A stretch of DNA of 64,000 nt, taken from Phoronis australis. Its lineage: Eukaryota > Phoronida > Phoronidae. The notes below the pieces were generated by a model that searched no databases, had not been told where the DNA came from, and saw only the letters and a program-made list of their open reading frames with translations. The stretch covers positions 958,409 through 1,022,408 of the forward strand of contig NMRA01000058.1 of assembly GCA_002633005.1 (NCBI GenBank). Reading direction: 5' to 3'. This document shows positions 1 to 10,776 of the stretch, in pieces. A program made the position numbers and the translations under genes. Position 1 is the stretch's first letter. Every line of letters begins with the position of its first letter.

Positions 1-727
1 TTGTGGAAGGGGAACCCGACTTCGCCCCCCCCCCCTCCCCCACCCGACAAGTATGTAGATTTTCAGTTCCGTGGCTAATTTACAAAAATAATTACGTGCA
101 CATTATTTCTTTGGCTCACCCGATTATAGTCTTTTCGTGACTGTAGGTATAGTTTTCAACTCAAGCTGGTTTATGTTCGTGCCAGTCCGGGGCAGCGACA
201 GGCCTGATCGGGTTCCGAGCCACTGGCCGGGATAACAAGCGTTTTGTGTGTTTAAAAGTAAAAAAATCACAAGTCTAAACACCACAGATCTTAGTTCTTC
301 TGTCTGTATTTCACGGAAGTATACTTCAAATTTATTTCCAAACAGACCCCAGACTCCTGCTACGGACCTTGGTAAATTGGCCTGCCGAACTTTGTAGGCT
401 ACGGTGTGTCCAAATACCAATAAATCCGTAACAGCGACATAAGACAACACGTTTTTATAAGAAGTCATTGTATTTGTTAGGGTTTTATATCGAAGTTCGA
501 AGATATATTGGTGTTAAACGATGAATTCAAGCGATAAGCTGACACCACTAACCCGTGTTGTGAACTGCTGAACAGACTGCGTGTGAAACCAATTACGTCA
601 TTGGATATTTTCAACACCTCCGTCTGCCGTCAGGTGTCAGGTAACGCAACCGAACGTGCCGTTACCGAGTACAACTACTCGATCTAAATTGAAACAAAAT
701 AGGCTGTTTTTTGGGTGGCATTCTCCT
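1..727 (+). mobile_element. TTAA-class (Kolobok-like) non-autonomous DNA element, copy 1, cut by window edge
   Basis: The right part of a repeat that recurs at 15439-17041 and, inverted, at 43898-45043. Shared stretches include a cacgtgcacatta segment, a segment ending in taacaagcgttttgtgtg, and the terminus GGGTGGCATTCTCCT, followed immediately by TTAA at 728-731. The left end lies outside the window. Small ORFs inside it, such as the 114-codon one at 124-468 on the minus strand, are not conserved between copies and are probably fortuitous. A TTAA target with a terminus starting AG after TTAA fits Kolobok better than piggyBac; this is inference from termini only, since no transposase is present. 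Confidence 0.7.
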
Positions 728-731
728 TTAA

Positions 732-2289
732 CCATAGACATCTATGCCTTTAACACTATAGACGGGGCGCGCGCGCTACTGCAGCTGACACCTCGACGCC
801 ACATTGGAGAGTGTTTCTAGTTACGTGACACGATTAATGGCCGTGTAAACAAATGGGGCAAATTGCCCTTTTCAAAGCGCGATATCTAACACATAAAGAG
901 GCGGGAGAGTGTAGTTTTTTTCAGAAACATAAAAAACATGTGGTGCAGCACTTACATGCGTTTTTAAGAGTCAACCAGTCGATAGAATAAGGAAAAATAT
1001 CAAACTAAAAGAAGATCGCAACCAGTGGCAGATTCTCGAGTGGTGAGGCAGCGCGATTGTCAATGCACTGCGAGGGATTTAATTTTTTCGTTTTTTTTTT
1101 TGAAGAGAAACCTGTGAGATCGCACAAATTTATCATCTAATTCTTTTCGCTCGAAGTAAATACAGTATATCCAGGAGCATACAGGGACGTGCCGCTCACT
1201 CCGGTGGTACGTACTTTCGCGGTCCTCCAATACGCCTTTTCAGTATCGAAAAATGACCCGGGTAACTTTTTAGTATTAAAATATGACCCGGGTCGCTTTT
1301 ACTGGAGTCTAAATTCAATGTGAACCACTGTGAAAAACGACCATATTCGGGTAATATAAATAAATGACAGGTTTTCAAGGTTCGTTAGGACGTTATCCCA
1401 TTCAGCGACTTTACCAGACACAGAGCGGTTGCGAGCGTGTGATAACATCTAGCTCCTAGACCTAACTGCCGAGCACAATCTTTTGTCTACCAGCCGTATT
1501 ACCGATCACATGTGAACACAGTGAAACCCAGTGCGTTGACGTTAGGACAGAATATACTGTTTTAACTTCTGTTGTAGTTGGGCGATTTTGGGGATTCAAA
1601 AAATTTAAGCATGATCAGTATTTGATGAGGAATTCAGAAATGTTATTGGTTAATGTTCAAACATTTTGTAACTTAACTTATTTTTAACAGCATAAGCCAG
1701 TCAGGCTAGATACGATCTTATCGGAGATTAGAGCAATCAATTACCGAACGAAAGAAAGCCGACCCTCCAACCCTAAATGCCACAATAGACTTAATCAGTC
1801 GTCAGATATTGGCTAACAGCGGTCCGTTCAACTTGTTGTGCTATATATCAGAAAAAGTTGTACTCAACGCCGTAATGTAAAAAGCAAAGAACAAAGACAT
1901 CCTTTGTTATGATACAACAGAAACTATCGGATTTTGGAATCCATATTAAGAAATGAGTTTTTAAAGAAGTATATATTTCAATAAACAGCACGTTATTCAC
2001 TTAGATGAACTGATTTGGATGGCTGGCGAGTAAGTTCGGGCATGCCGATGTTGTTTTTCAGTCGGCCTACAAGCAAAAACACATACGATTGTCATTAATA
2101 CCAAAATACTTAAGTACAATGAACAAACAGCAGCATCATTGGATAACAATATATGCTGGTCAATAATTATTTTTTGAATTGATCTTATACGGTCTCAATC
2201 ACAAATGCTGAGGTGGAAACAACGTATGGTCACTCCTCTTGAACTGTGGTGGCAGAACTTAAAAAACAAGTGTCAGCACCACTAAACTC
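732..2289. other. No recognised feature
   Basis: AT-rich sequence without an ORF longer than about 60 codons and without a repeat that I could match elsewhere in the window. A short motif, AATGACCCGGGT or close to it, appears twice around 1250-1290. A T-rich run lies near 1085-1100. Confidence 0.5.
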
Positions 2290-2439
2290 CATGGCAGAAC
2301 CAAAGAACCTATGAGTCAATGTAGACCGGGGCTGAACCTGGATTTGCCAGATAAAGTCTTTTCCTTGCTAATTCATGTAGCATAGGGTTAAGTAACCATG
2401 ATTTAGGAGAGTGACCGTTCGCAACCCTTGAGCATTTTT

Positions 2440-3060
2440 AAAATATGCAAATTAAAGTCGCCATTATGCAAAATTCTATTTTTGCTTATAATTTCCTTAC
2501 TAAGCACTGCAGGCAGATAATTTTGACGTTTTCACCCATGTTTTCATGGTGAGTGAATTTAATAGTGCAAGTTTTTTGGTGGATATATTGTCAATTTAAA
2601 TAATTTATGCAAATTAAGGCCGCCATTATTCAGAAATCTTCTTGTGCTTATAGCTACAGTACCAGGCACCACAGATGAACTATCATGATATTTGCACCTA
2701 CATATTTATGGTCAATTAGTTTAATGAAATCGGATTGTATGTTTTTGCATGATGAATATGCATAATTAATGCAAATTTGCATAATTAATGCAAGTTAAGG
2801 GTGCCAGTGCTCAAAATTCTACTTGTGTTTAGAGCTACGGCATCAAGCACCACAGGTAAATTCTCATGATAATTAAACCTATGTTCCTACAGTCAATACG
2901 GTTAATGAAATCAATTTGAAAGTTGCATGATAAATTTGCATAATTTATGCAAATAAAAGCGGCCATTATTAAAAATTTCTTTTTGCTCGTAACTTTCTTA
3001 CTTGGGGCATCACATGAAGATTATTTCGGTATTTTTACTGATGAATGTCATTACATCACA
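2440..3060 (+). repeat. ~160-bp tandem units, left arm of foldback element
   Basis: Four diverged units, each with an ATGCAAATTAA-like start, a CCGCCATTATT-like motif, a 'cttgtgcttatagctac' type segment and a 'caccacaggtgaa' type segment. Spacings between unit starts are about 162, 179 and 162 bases. They mirror the right-arm units. Confidence 0.7.
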
Positions 3061-3338
3061 AATATTAATTAATCTGTAATTTATTACACAACGTTACAAA
3101 TTCTAGTTTTGTCTGATACCCAGGGTAGATCTAGTAGATGACCAAATTGTCTAATTGCATAAACTCAGGACAATAACCTATTGAATGGAGAACAATCAGA
3201 ATATGTTTCAAGTGCTAATTCAACACTCAGAACGTGAGCACATTATAATATAACATGCCCAAAATATATTGTTCGAGGTAGCAAACTGATGCGGCAGCTG
3301 TGTCTACATGTACTTGAATTTCATGGAATCTGACCTTT

Positions 3339-3796
3339 TCAGCCACTTCTCAACATGACCAGTATGCAGTAAGGGCGAGTTGGACACCATGCGGAATTAT
3401 AGATGGTGAGAGTGATTTGTTCATGGCATTTTTCTTCCATCCATAGCCCTCTGGATCTAGTGCTGGAGACATTCCACCACATGACCGACTGGTAATGGGC
3501 TCTGTCTACGTATACATTCTCTATGAATGCCTCTGTTGTCGGTAACAGTTTGGGGGCGGACATATGGGCAACGGATCCTTGCCGTTTTTCTTCCCCATGC
3601 TAGTAGTCTGGTTCCTGACATCCTCCTGATTCTCTTCATTCCAAAACAGACACACATACATTTTGTGTCGTGTTTTATGACATCTGAAATTGTGCATTAA
3701 TAGTGACGATGGCAGACAGGTCATGTCCAGCCTTTTCTTCTGTGTGTAAGGTTTCAGTACAAGATCTAATGTTACCGCTGATCTCCATCTCTCCAA
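3339..3796 (-). pseudogene. Broken ORF of an uncharacterised metazoan family inside the foldback element
   Basis: Two overlapping minus-strand frames read as one protein when a frame change near 3540-3560 is allowed. The upstream frame has HKMYVCLFWNEENQEDV and GKKNGKDPLPICPP; the downstream frame carries PTTEAFIENVYVDRAHYQ. A Leu-Pro-Pro-Thr, then Ala-Leu/Phe, then Arg-Ala-x-Tyr-Gln pattern is one I associate with uncharacterised proteins repeated in many invertebrate genomes; this is recall, not a database match. The centre of a foldback element is where a captured or self-encoded gene would sit. Length is far below a full protein. Function unknown. Confidence 0.4.
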
Positions 3797-4079
3797 GGCC
3801 TGTTTCAGTCTTTTAGGACAAATGGCAACTTGTGCCCAGAGTCACTTCTTTGAGGGCAATTCCCTACTATGCCCCCACTACGGTATTCGTACCTCATCAA
3901 TGTGGTCCCTATAAACTGATCGCTCCGAGCCCCATTCCAGCATTCACCCAGGTCATTAAACTAATCTGCATTTTTTCATGGCAATAAACAAGGTATCAAA
4001 CTGCACAGCACACACTACACAAAACAGTTTCTTACTTCATCTTCAAAAAAGAGAGATTTTGCAAACTTGTCATGCTACA

Positions 4080-5045
4080 ACCTACAAACAGATTTCATTA
4101 AATTAATTGACCATAGAAACACGGGTACAAATATTTATAACTAACCTCCGGTGTCTGATGCAGCAGTTCTAAGCAGAATTTCGAATATGGAAGCTGTTAT
4201 TTGAGTAAATTATCAACTATGCAAAATCATGATGATAATGAAAACATGAGATATATTGGAAAATAATCAACATGTAATAACCGTAAGGAAATTATGCGCA
4301 GAAACAGTATTTGGAATACTGGTGTCCTTTATTTGTATAAATTATGGAAATACATCATGCAACAGCTTGCAAACTAATTTCATTAAATTAATTGACTACA
4401 GAAACAGGGCTGCAGACGGTAAGACCGTTTACCTGGGATGCCTGGTACTTCAGCTATAAGCAAAAATAGAATTTTGAATAATGGCGGAATTAATTTGCAT
4501 ATATTATACAAATTCACGATGTATCCACCAGCAAATGAGCCCCATTAAATTCACTGACCATGGAAGCATAGGTGAAAACATTAACGTATCCCATCTGCAG
4601 TGCTTGGTAAAAGCGTTTTAAGCAGATATAATTTTTGAATAATAGTGGCCTTAATTTGCATTAATTGTGCAAATTTATCATGGAACAATATGCATGATTT
4701 CATTAAATTTATTGGACATAGGAACATAGGTGCAAATGTCATGATAATTCACCTGTGATTATTGGTACCATAACTACTAGAACAAGTAAAATTTTGAATA
4801 ATGGCGGTCTTAATTTGCATAAATTATGCAAATTCACTACGTATCCACCAGAAAACTTGTACTTTTAAATTCGCTGACCATGGAAAAAATGGGTGAAAAC
4901 ATCAAAATAATCTGCTTGGTGCTCTTAGTAAGGAAATTATATGCAAAATCAGAATTTTGCATAATGGCTGCCTTAATTTGCATATTTAAAAAAAGTGCTC
5001 AAAGGTTGCGAACGGTCACCCCTCCTCCCCTAAATCATGATTAGC
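4080..5045 (-). repeat. ~160-bp tandem units, right arm of foldback element
   Basis: Five to six units in the opposite orientation to those of the left arm, each with AATGGCGG(t/c)CTTAATTTGC or a close variant (near 4481, 4642, 4800, 4963; a weaker one near 4325) followed by a variable 'ataaattatgcaaattca' type segment. ORFs of 67-72 codons in this arm are by-products of the repeat. Confidence 0.65.
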
Positions 5046-5169
5046 TATGCCTAGGCTACACGAAACAGCAAAGAAAAAAACTTTATCCAGCAAAACCACG
5101 TTAAGCAAAAACAGCATTTGGGGCAGGACCAAGAAACTCGGGCATAACACTGCGAGCCCCCGGATTTCC

Positions 5170-5935
5170 TGACTGATGCCGTAGGGCTCTCAGTGTTATC
5201 CGACATTTTTGTCCTGTGACACTTTCGAATATGGCGTCATATTGACAACGCGAGTTTCATGTATCTGAGTGGCGCGCGACCGGTCTATGTGATGTCTATG
5301 GAATTAATCGTCACTCTAGTCTTATTTTAACATTTACCTCGCAATATTAAGGCGACCCCTTCCATCCAGGGCCCTCTCTCGGAGGGGCGGTCAGAGGAAA
5401 TTGTCCCTTTTTCCTCTAAAAATCCATGCATCACTGCTATCTACTCACGTGAGGATGAAGATAAGACTCCAAATTTATCGAACACACACAACAAATTCAT
5501 GAAAAGCAGAGCAGTATCAAGACGTTCGTCTCAAACAACGAAAACTGATTATTAAAAAACAATAAGATAGACAGCAATCGAAAGGATGAAAGTTTGAACA
5601 ACTTGAAGAGCACAATTTGAGAATTGCATAATAAGAATATTTCCGACGGTTTTTATGATATTGGTGAAATGTCGATACTTTTTGGCCCATTATCATCATA
5701 AGAATAGTGTTTCTTTTGAAGATCGTTGCTGAGTTGTTTGTAAGAAACTCCGACCAGGCTGTCGGTGATACGATTTTTTGATGACCGTGTACAGAATGAA
5801 TGTCTAACCGATAAGGTACTCAAAGTACTGAACATGTACTGACAATCATAAATAGAGAGTTCAGGAATTTTTGGAGTTCATTTTCACTTGATTTTCGGTA
5901 CTGCAATGTTTGGATTCCTTAAGAAAAATCACCGA
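5170..5935. other. No recognised feature
   Basis: Intergenic-looking sequence between the foldback element and a LINE tail. Only short overlapping minus-strand ORFs around 5517-5835, with no recognisable motif. Confidence 0.45.
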
Positions 5936-5939
5936 CTCA

Positions 5940-6512
5940 CAATACTTAGCCCATGCACATTCTCAGCAGCAAAACCAGTGTTTTGCTGCAATGGATTCCC
6001 TCCCACTGCGACATCAGTGTCAACGAGGAAGCAGACAGACTCTCCAAGGCAGGAAGCAAACTGGAGCAGACATCGCACCCATCATCATATGGAGAAATAA
6101 AAACCCTCCTACGAAGTCACTTTAGAAATGCCTGGAGGGCACGCCTACATCTGGGGACTGAAGAAGACTATATCCACCAGCTTGACCGGCAGGAAAAGTC
6201 ACTATCTTCAGGCTAAGAACCGGCCACTGCCAGCTGCTCTCCCACATGCATCGCCTGAAAATCTCTCACACAGACGAGTGCCTCTGTGGCACCGGCCCCC
6301 AGACACCTGAGCATTTACTGCAGAGCTGCCCTACGTTCGATTCCCTAAGGCGCCAGACATGGCCCAGTCCGCGCGGTGGAACTCAAAGTAAAACTGTGGG
6401 GCCCAACGGCATCATATCATTGCGGCGAACTGCGGACTTCGCCCAAAAGACCAGACTGACTATCTAAGCTACAAGGCCGGGAACGCTGAAGAAGAAGAAG
6501 AAGAAGAAGAAG
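5940..6512 (+). mobile_element. 5'-truncated non-LTR retrotransposon: RNase H domain and C-terminus with (GAA)n tail
   Basis: The frame from 5953 contains LLQWIPSHCDISVNEEADRL, matching the RNase H motif of I/Jockey-type LINEs (W-I-P-S-H-x-x-I-x-x-N-E-x-A-D). After one frame change near 6210 the next frame (from 6246) gives SHTDECLCGTGPQTPEHLLQ, a Cys-rich stretch typical of the region downstream of RNase H, and ends at a stop just before the tail. The tail (GAA)n at about 6487-6512 is a microsatellite 3' end, as in many I-group elements. The reverse transcriptase and endonuclease are missing, so this is a dead 5'-truncated insertion. The clade assignment is inference. Confidence 0.75.
6487..6512 (+). 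repeat. (GAA)n 3' tail of LINE
   Basis: About eight GAA units directly after the LINE stop codon. It serves as the tail of the retrotransposed copy rather than as an independent microsatellite. Confidence 0.75.
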
Positions 6513-6930
6513 CCCATTAAAATCCAATATGCAAAATGTTAGAAATACTTCTGCTTGTTGTCACTTTTAATGCATCCTACTTAAAAATATATTTCAAGTT
6601 TTAAACAACCAACTTCCACATTGCTTTCAAAACAATCCCATTTGGTATCACAATGAACCGAAACAAGAGAAAAATTAGAAATTATTGTTTTCCAGTATTC
6701 TTTTTCGTCAATTTCTGCAAGTGTCGCTACTCCGAGAGCTTTCATTGTTACTTATCACAACTATAATCCTTTACTTTAAGACTCCATTTTGCATATCAAT
6801 CACGGCAACATTGTTTCATATTCCTAGCAAAATAAGATAGATTACCCTCTTCAATTCTAGATGAAACAAGCACCCACTCACTTGCTGGACTTGGAACAAA
6901 ATATTATGTACTTGTTGTACAACGGGAGAA

Positions 6931-7000
6931 GACAGTGTGGCCTTGTAAGATAAGTGTCCGCTTCCCTTACTCAATTTTGTGGGTTCCAGTCCCCTGGAAC
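6931..7000 (+). repeat. tRNA-like SINE head (degraded)
   Basis: The sequence has a B-box-like GGGTTCCAGTCCCC at 6980-6994 and, about 45 bases upstream, an A-box-like TGGCCTTGTAAGATAAG. The order and spacing fit the pol III internal promoter of a Leu/Ser-type tRNA. The paired stems are not intact, so it is more likely the 5' part of a tRNA-derived SINE than a working tRNA gene. The following 150 bases, including aataataaagc, could be SINE body. An overlapping 108-codon minus-strand ORF (6816-7142) is not convincing. Confidence 0.45.
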
Positions 7001-7287
7001 AAACTGCCAGACTCTTAAACCATGTCTCTAGCTCCTCACCTAGGTGCAAATTATATAATAATAAAGCATAAACATCAGGTTCCAGGTGATCAGTACAATG
7101 GGCCCACCTGAGAGGCTCGTGCAAGCCTTGTACAACGTGCACAGGTACTAGACAGCCTGCAATATTTTTTTATCTACCATGCAATGACTCAAGCTCGTTC
7201 TCCTACACCTACGTCTACCGCGAATACGAATTACACTATTACACAGAAGCACTATGCGACATTTTTGCACACATAGACTCACGTACA

Positions 7288-7326
7288 TACATACACCAGC
7301 ACACGCACACGCACACGCACACGCAA
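7288..7326 (+). repeat. (CACACG)n / (CA)n microsatellite
   Basis: A run of cacacg units. The 65-codon minus-strand ORF over it (Cys-Ala repeats) is a microsatellite artefact. Confidence 0.8.
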
Positions 7327-7424
7327 ACATATGTACAAACTTCATTTAGGGAGCCTTCACATTAACAATTGGCTTATCGTGTCGAGTTTACATATGTAGT
7401 ACCCGTTTATTCATTTTTATCCCC

Positions 7425-7510
7425 TCTCTCCACTCCCCCCTCTCTCCACTCCTCTCCCCCCTCTCTCTCTCCCTCCCTCCCCCCTCCTCCTCCTCCGCCA
7501 CCTCCCTCCC
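7425..7510 (+). repeat. Polypyrimidine (CT/CCT) tract
   Basis: About 85 bases almost entirely C and T (ctctctcc, ctccctcc, cctcctcctcc). Translates to a Pro/Ser run in a 93-codon ORF that I do not consider a gene. Confidence 0.8.
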
Positions 7511-7679
7511 GGTTGCCTTGCCATGGCGAAGCGCTCGCCCCCGGGGTCCTGTCTATGTTTTGTAATTCAAGATGGTACATTTATCGTTCTGAAAAAAAAA
7601 AGTCTGGCAGATTAGTCGCCTTTTTTTTCATCGAAGACTTCGTAATGTGACCATAAAACTCACAACGTCTAATTATTAG

Positions 7680-8820
7680 TTATAGGGTAAGCCTATATTC
7701 TTACCTTTTTTAATAAGCCAGTCACCACTCCTATCAGCAACTGACAGCCAGGCAAAAGCGCCATCTATTAATTAAGATATGAATTGCGGTGTAAGAAGTT
7801 CGCGCGAAACGTGTCGCCACATTGTCGAGGCCTTGCGCCGTGTGTAAAGCTCTTGTTGAGTCTTTGAGGTTTCTCTTGAAGTTCAGGTATGTATTAGAGT
7901 GTCACCATGGTTGTCTATTTTCGTTTAGGCGAATTCGCTGCGAAATTTAAAGGCCTCGTTGGTGAATAATCATGCTTTGGTGTCCATGCTTACACTCTCG
8001 GCCCTTGGCCTCTGGCTTGTTGACATTTCATTGTCATTGATTGTGTTGGACTGGAACTGGTCTGAGTGTTCGACAACGTTTAGTTTGCCGAATGCCTACA
8101 TTGCGCACGTTGACAATAGATTGCGTGTGTATATCCAGTGTGTTGTTGTTTGGTTATCATGTTTTTAAACATGTTTTCTTGTTGTTACTTGTTTTGTTTT
8201 TAGTAAGCCTAATGTTTGTAGGCCTACACTTTTACCGCAACTACGTGTTGAAGGGCAATTCTGTGAAAGGTCAAGCCAGAAACAAAAAAATAAAAGTGTG
8301 ACCATATATTAACGTTTCCTGTCTCACCTGGATGTCTTTACCTCAACTTTCAGATCCTATATTTGAATTTTCTGTAACTGCATTTTTTTGCTATGTGATC
8401 CATTTTTGGAGTCTGGTGACCCTAAATAATTACCCTGATTTTTATGTATGTTTACTAATTCTTGTAATTAATAATTAAACTATGAAAATATCAAGTGCTA
8501 TATGTTATCAATTTTTTGCAATGTCACGAAGCCTAAACTATCAAAAATCATGCCACATCATTGACTTTCTGAGATGTTCGACGTCCATCACAAAAAAGTG
8601 CTAAATAGTTTCGATACATCAAAAGTTTTCAATTAAAATCTAATGTCAGATTCTCTTTTACTTTATAACACTTATAGTTATATGATGGAAGGCTCTCTCT
8701 GTGTGCAAAAGCATAGAATAAATAATGGGAAACCACCCGTTTCATGGCTGCTTTTTAGTCGGGGACTCGAAGGTATGCAGTACAATGCACTGTGTTAGCT
8801 TGGTAATCCTGGTACCGAGG
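7680..8820. other. No recognised gene; short GC-richer patch
   Basis: 7790-7890 is GC-richer than its surroundings and ends in ttcagGTATGT, which resembles a 5' exon with splice donor, but no coding signal or promoter motif supports it. The remainder is AT-rich without ORFs that I recognise. Confidence 0.3.
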
Positions 8821-8834
8821 TTTTTTGTAGATAA

Positions 8835-9250
8835 GCCCATGGGCGTATATTTGGAAAATGAAAATTTTCAGGCATTTCAGTTACACCAAATAAACGCCCG
8901 GGCGTTTATTCGGAAAGGGGGCGTGTAACCGGAAAGTCTTAGCCTCGGCTGATTGAAAATATCACTGATTTTTTGCATAAAACAATGTTTTTTAGTTTTA
9001 AGTTAATAAATACATAGTTCTCCAACACTTTGTTCATTTTTATTGATGATAAATGCTCTCCAAAACTGGATTTGTGGCTAAATGTTGGCGCTAAGTGGGG
9101 TTTTTAAGATGACATTTTTTCGAATAAATGCCCCACTATCTTGGCTGGACACTTGATACCAGAAGTTGTGACACCAAATAAACACCCATGGGCATTTATT
9201 CGGCATAATTTTCATAGTAAATGCCCATGGGCATTTCACCGAATGGGCTC
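8835..9250. repeat. Cluster of TIR-like palindromes (AAATAAACGCCCGGGCGTTT type)
   Basis: Three palindromic segments: aataaacgcccgggcgttta near 8888, ataaacacccatgggcattt near 9178 and taaatgcccatgggcattt near 9218. Each looks like two copies of an ATAAACGCCC terminus joined head to head. ATAAACGCCC is the terminus-proximal motif of the TA-class element at 60758-62059. They may be relics of tip-to-tip joined elements. Confidence 0.5.
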
Positions 9251-9710
9251 ATGTAGAGAAAATCCTAGTATGCTTTTGTTTTTGTTTCCACCAGCAATAT
9301 TGACCCATCCTGTAATTTCGAGAATGATGCATGTACGCATTGCCTGTAACTGTAGTTGCCGGCTCATTCTGCAACAATCTGGTGAGTTAAATCTTGTTTT
9401 TAGACCCGAGAGTGCTTCCCTTATCAATTTAACATTATCAGCTGAAACAGCCACGAAATGTCTCTAATTTCTTGACAAGACTTTTCACCAACTATTTTTC
9501 TTGAGCTAAAATCAATGCATGGCATTTCCAGTTGCAGTTGTTTTTCACGTTGAGTTCTTTAATAGTAATCTGTGAGTGCAGAAAAGTACTTGGCGGCATG
9601 GGAGGGAGGAGGATGGGTGGGGTCATTCTGGTTGTCATCTGCCTGTGTACTTGGTATGGGCTGGGCTTTCTTGTTGCGGGTTCTCATTGATTACTGTTGG
9701 GTATGTAAAA

Positions 9711-9850
9711 GGTATTTATCATAATCTATTTTGCCTGGGGTACACGGCGAGCTATGTTGCAGAGTAAAACAAGATGAAGATTGCAGATAATGGCATTTAT
9801 TATGACGTAAGTAGAAGAAATGAAGAAGACTCTGCAAGATGGGCATTTGT
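9711..9850 (+). repeat. Direct repeat, left copy (flanks gag remnant)
   Basis: About 140 bases that recur at 10777-10915 with roughly 85% similarity by eye; shared blocks include gagctatgttgcagagtaaa and gacgtaagtagaagaaat. Both copies flank a gag-like remnant, so they may be parts of the two LTRs of a shrunken LTR retrotransposon. Downstream, 9890-9925 has caacaataaacagtttctgg then a TTGACACA-like end, compatible with an LTR 3' end carrying a poly(A) signal. Confidence 0.5.
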
Positions 9851-10019
9851 TTATACGTTTATATGTTCATATTGTATTGTTCATCGGAGCACAACAATAA
9901 ACAGTTTCTGGTTCTTGACACAATGGTGGTCAGTTACATTTACGTAAGGAAGCGGTTGAGCATATCAGACAACATCGTCGCGACTACTGCACTGACACTC
10001 GAACAATTTACATAAGTTT

Positions 10020-10400
10020 CTAGCGCCCGAACCCTTGAAACAGGGTAGAAACCTGCCGGAACAATGGAAAAGATTTCGGAGGAATTTCGAAATTTTCTTG
10101 ACAGCCACAAACCGAGACAAGCCAGCGGACAAAGTCAAAGTGGCTCTGCTTCTGAGATCAATAGGTGAATATGGGAATGATATACTTGACTCTTTCAAGT
10201 GGGAAGCAGAAACAGACAAAGAAGACCTAGCAAAGGTACTGGAAAAGCTTTCAGGGTTTTTGTAACCCATGGATGAAGTTGTGGCCCAGACACATAAATT
10301 ACTCACTTTACGTCAAGGCAGTAGGTCTATAGACGTCTATGTAACTGTACTGCATGCGGTAGCGCGTGACTGCACGTTTCCCACTGAGACGTACGACCGG
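10020..10400 (+). pseudogene. Ty3/gypsy-like LTR retrotransposon gag remnant
   Basis: One frame reads LPEQWKRFRRNFEIF, then KVKVALLLRSIGEYGNDI, then after a stop at 10262 SIDVYVTVLHAVARDC. This order (an N-W-x-x-F-x-x-x-F-x-x-F motif, a K-V-A-L-L-L-x-x-I-G-E block, then a block with S-I-D-x-Y-V and a basic Cys motif) is that of the gag N-terminal part of invertebrate Ty3/gypsy elements. The stop comes from a one-base shift after the phenylalanine run. No protease, reverse transcriptase or integrase follows. The fragment sits between the direct repeats at 9711 and 10777, which suggests large internal deletion. Confidence 0.65.
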
Positions 10401-10776
10401 CGTGCACATAGAAATGCCCTTAGTAGTGGAACAAAAAGAAAAAATTAAGAAAAGCCTGAAGGGCACAACAGATATTTTTTAATAAAAAAATGAAACAAGC
10501 ACCCAGGATGGAGGGTGGGAAAAACACTGAGAAAAACATAGAGGTCATGTGGACAAGAGGTAGGTGGCTGAATGAACTAGACCAGGATATATTGATTAAA
10601 GGAAATATGAGTGACCAATCAGGTGTTGAGTAGAGAGGTGTATGAATACAAAAGTAGAATTCAGAGGATATAAATAGAAACGAGTTATGTAAAATAAACC
10701 CTAAGGGTTGATATAAAAATATAAGTGAGAAATGTCAAAATACTGATAAATGCAATTAACAAGATTAGTTAAATTT

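Larger units (their letters stand above)
2290..5160. mobile_element. Foldback-type element with long tandem-repeat inverted arms
   Basis: The left arm (about 2290-3060) and right arm (about 4080-5160) are inverted copies of each other. The outer parts match, with gtgaccgttcgcaacc at 2411 and its reverse complement near 5005, and similar flanks reaching about 100 bases further out. Inside, each arm is a series of ~160-bp units marked by an ATGCAAATTAAGGCCGCCAT-like core. Left units lie near 2444, 2606, 2785 and 2947; right units near 4325, 4481, 4642, 4800 and 4963. About 1 kb separates the arms. Long inverted repeats made of tandem sub-repeats are known from Drosophila FB/Galileo and sea-urchin TU elements; class membership here is inferred from architecture only. 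Exact ends and target duplication were not resolved. Confidence 0.7.

Noticed and set aside
16-45. C-rich run near the left edge as a regulatory G-quadruplex
   Set aside because: A simple C homopolymer with single interruptions inside a repeat copy; no further support.
124-468. 114-codon minus-strand ORF as a gene
   Set aside because: Lies inside the TTAA-class repeat; the frame is not kept in the copies at 16400-16830 and 43950-44370.
2440-5045. CRISPR-like array
   Set aside because: Units are ~160 bp, diverged and in inverted arms; the setting is an animal genome.
7148-7345. Cys/Ala-rich 65-codon ORF resembling a secreted peptide
   Set aside because: Translation of a CA/CACACG microsatellite.
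7369-7650. 93-codon ORF with a proline/serine run
   Set aside because: Product of the polypyrimidine tract.
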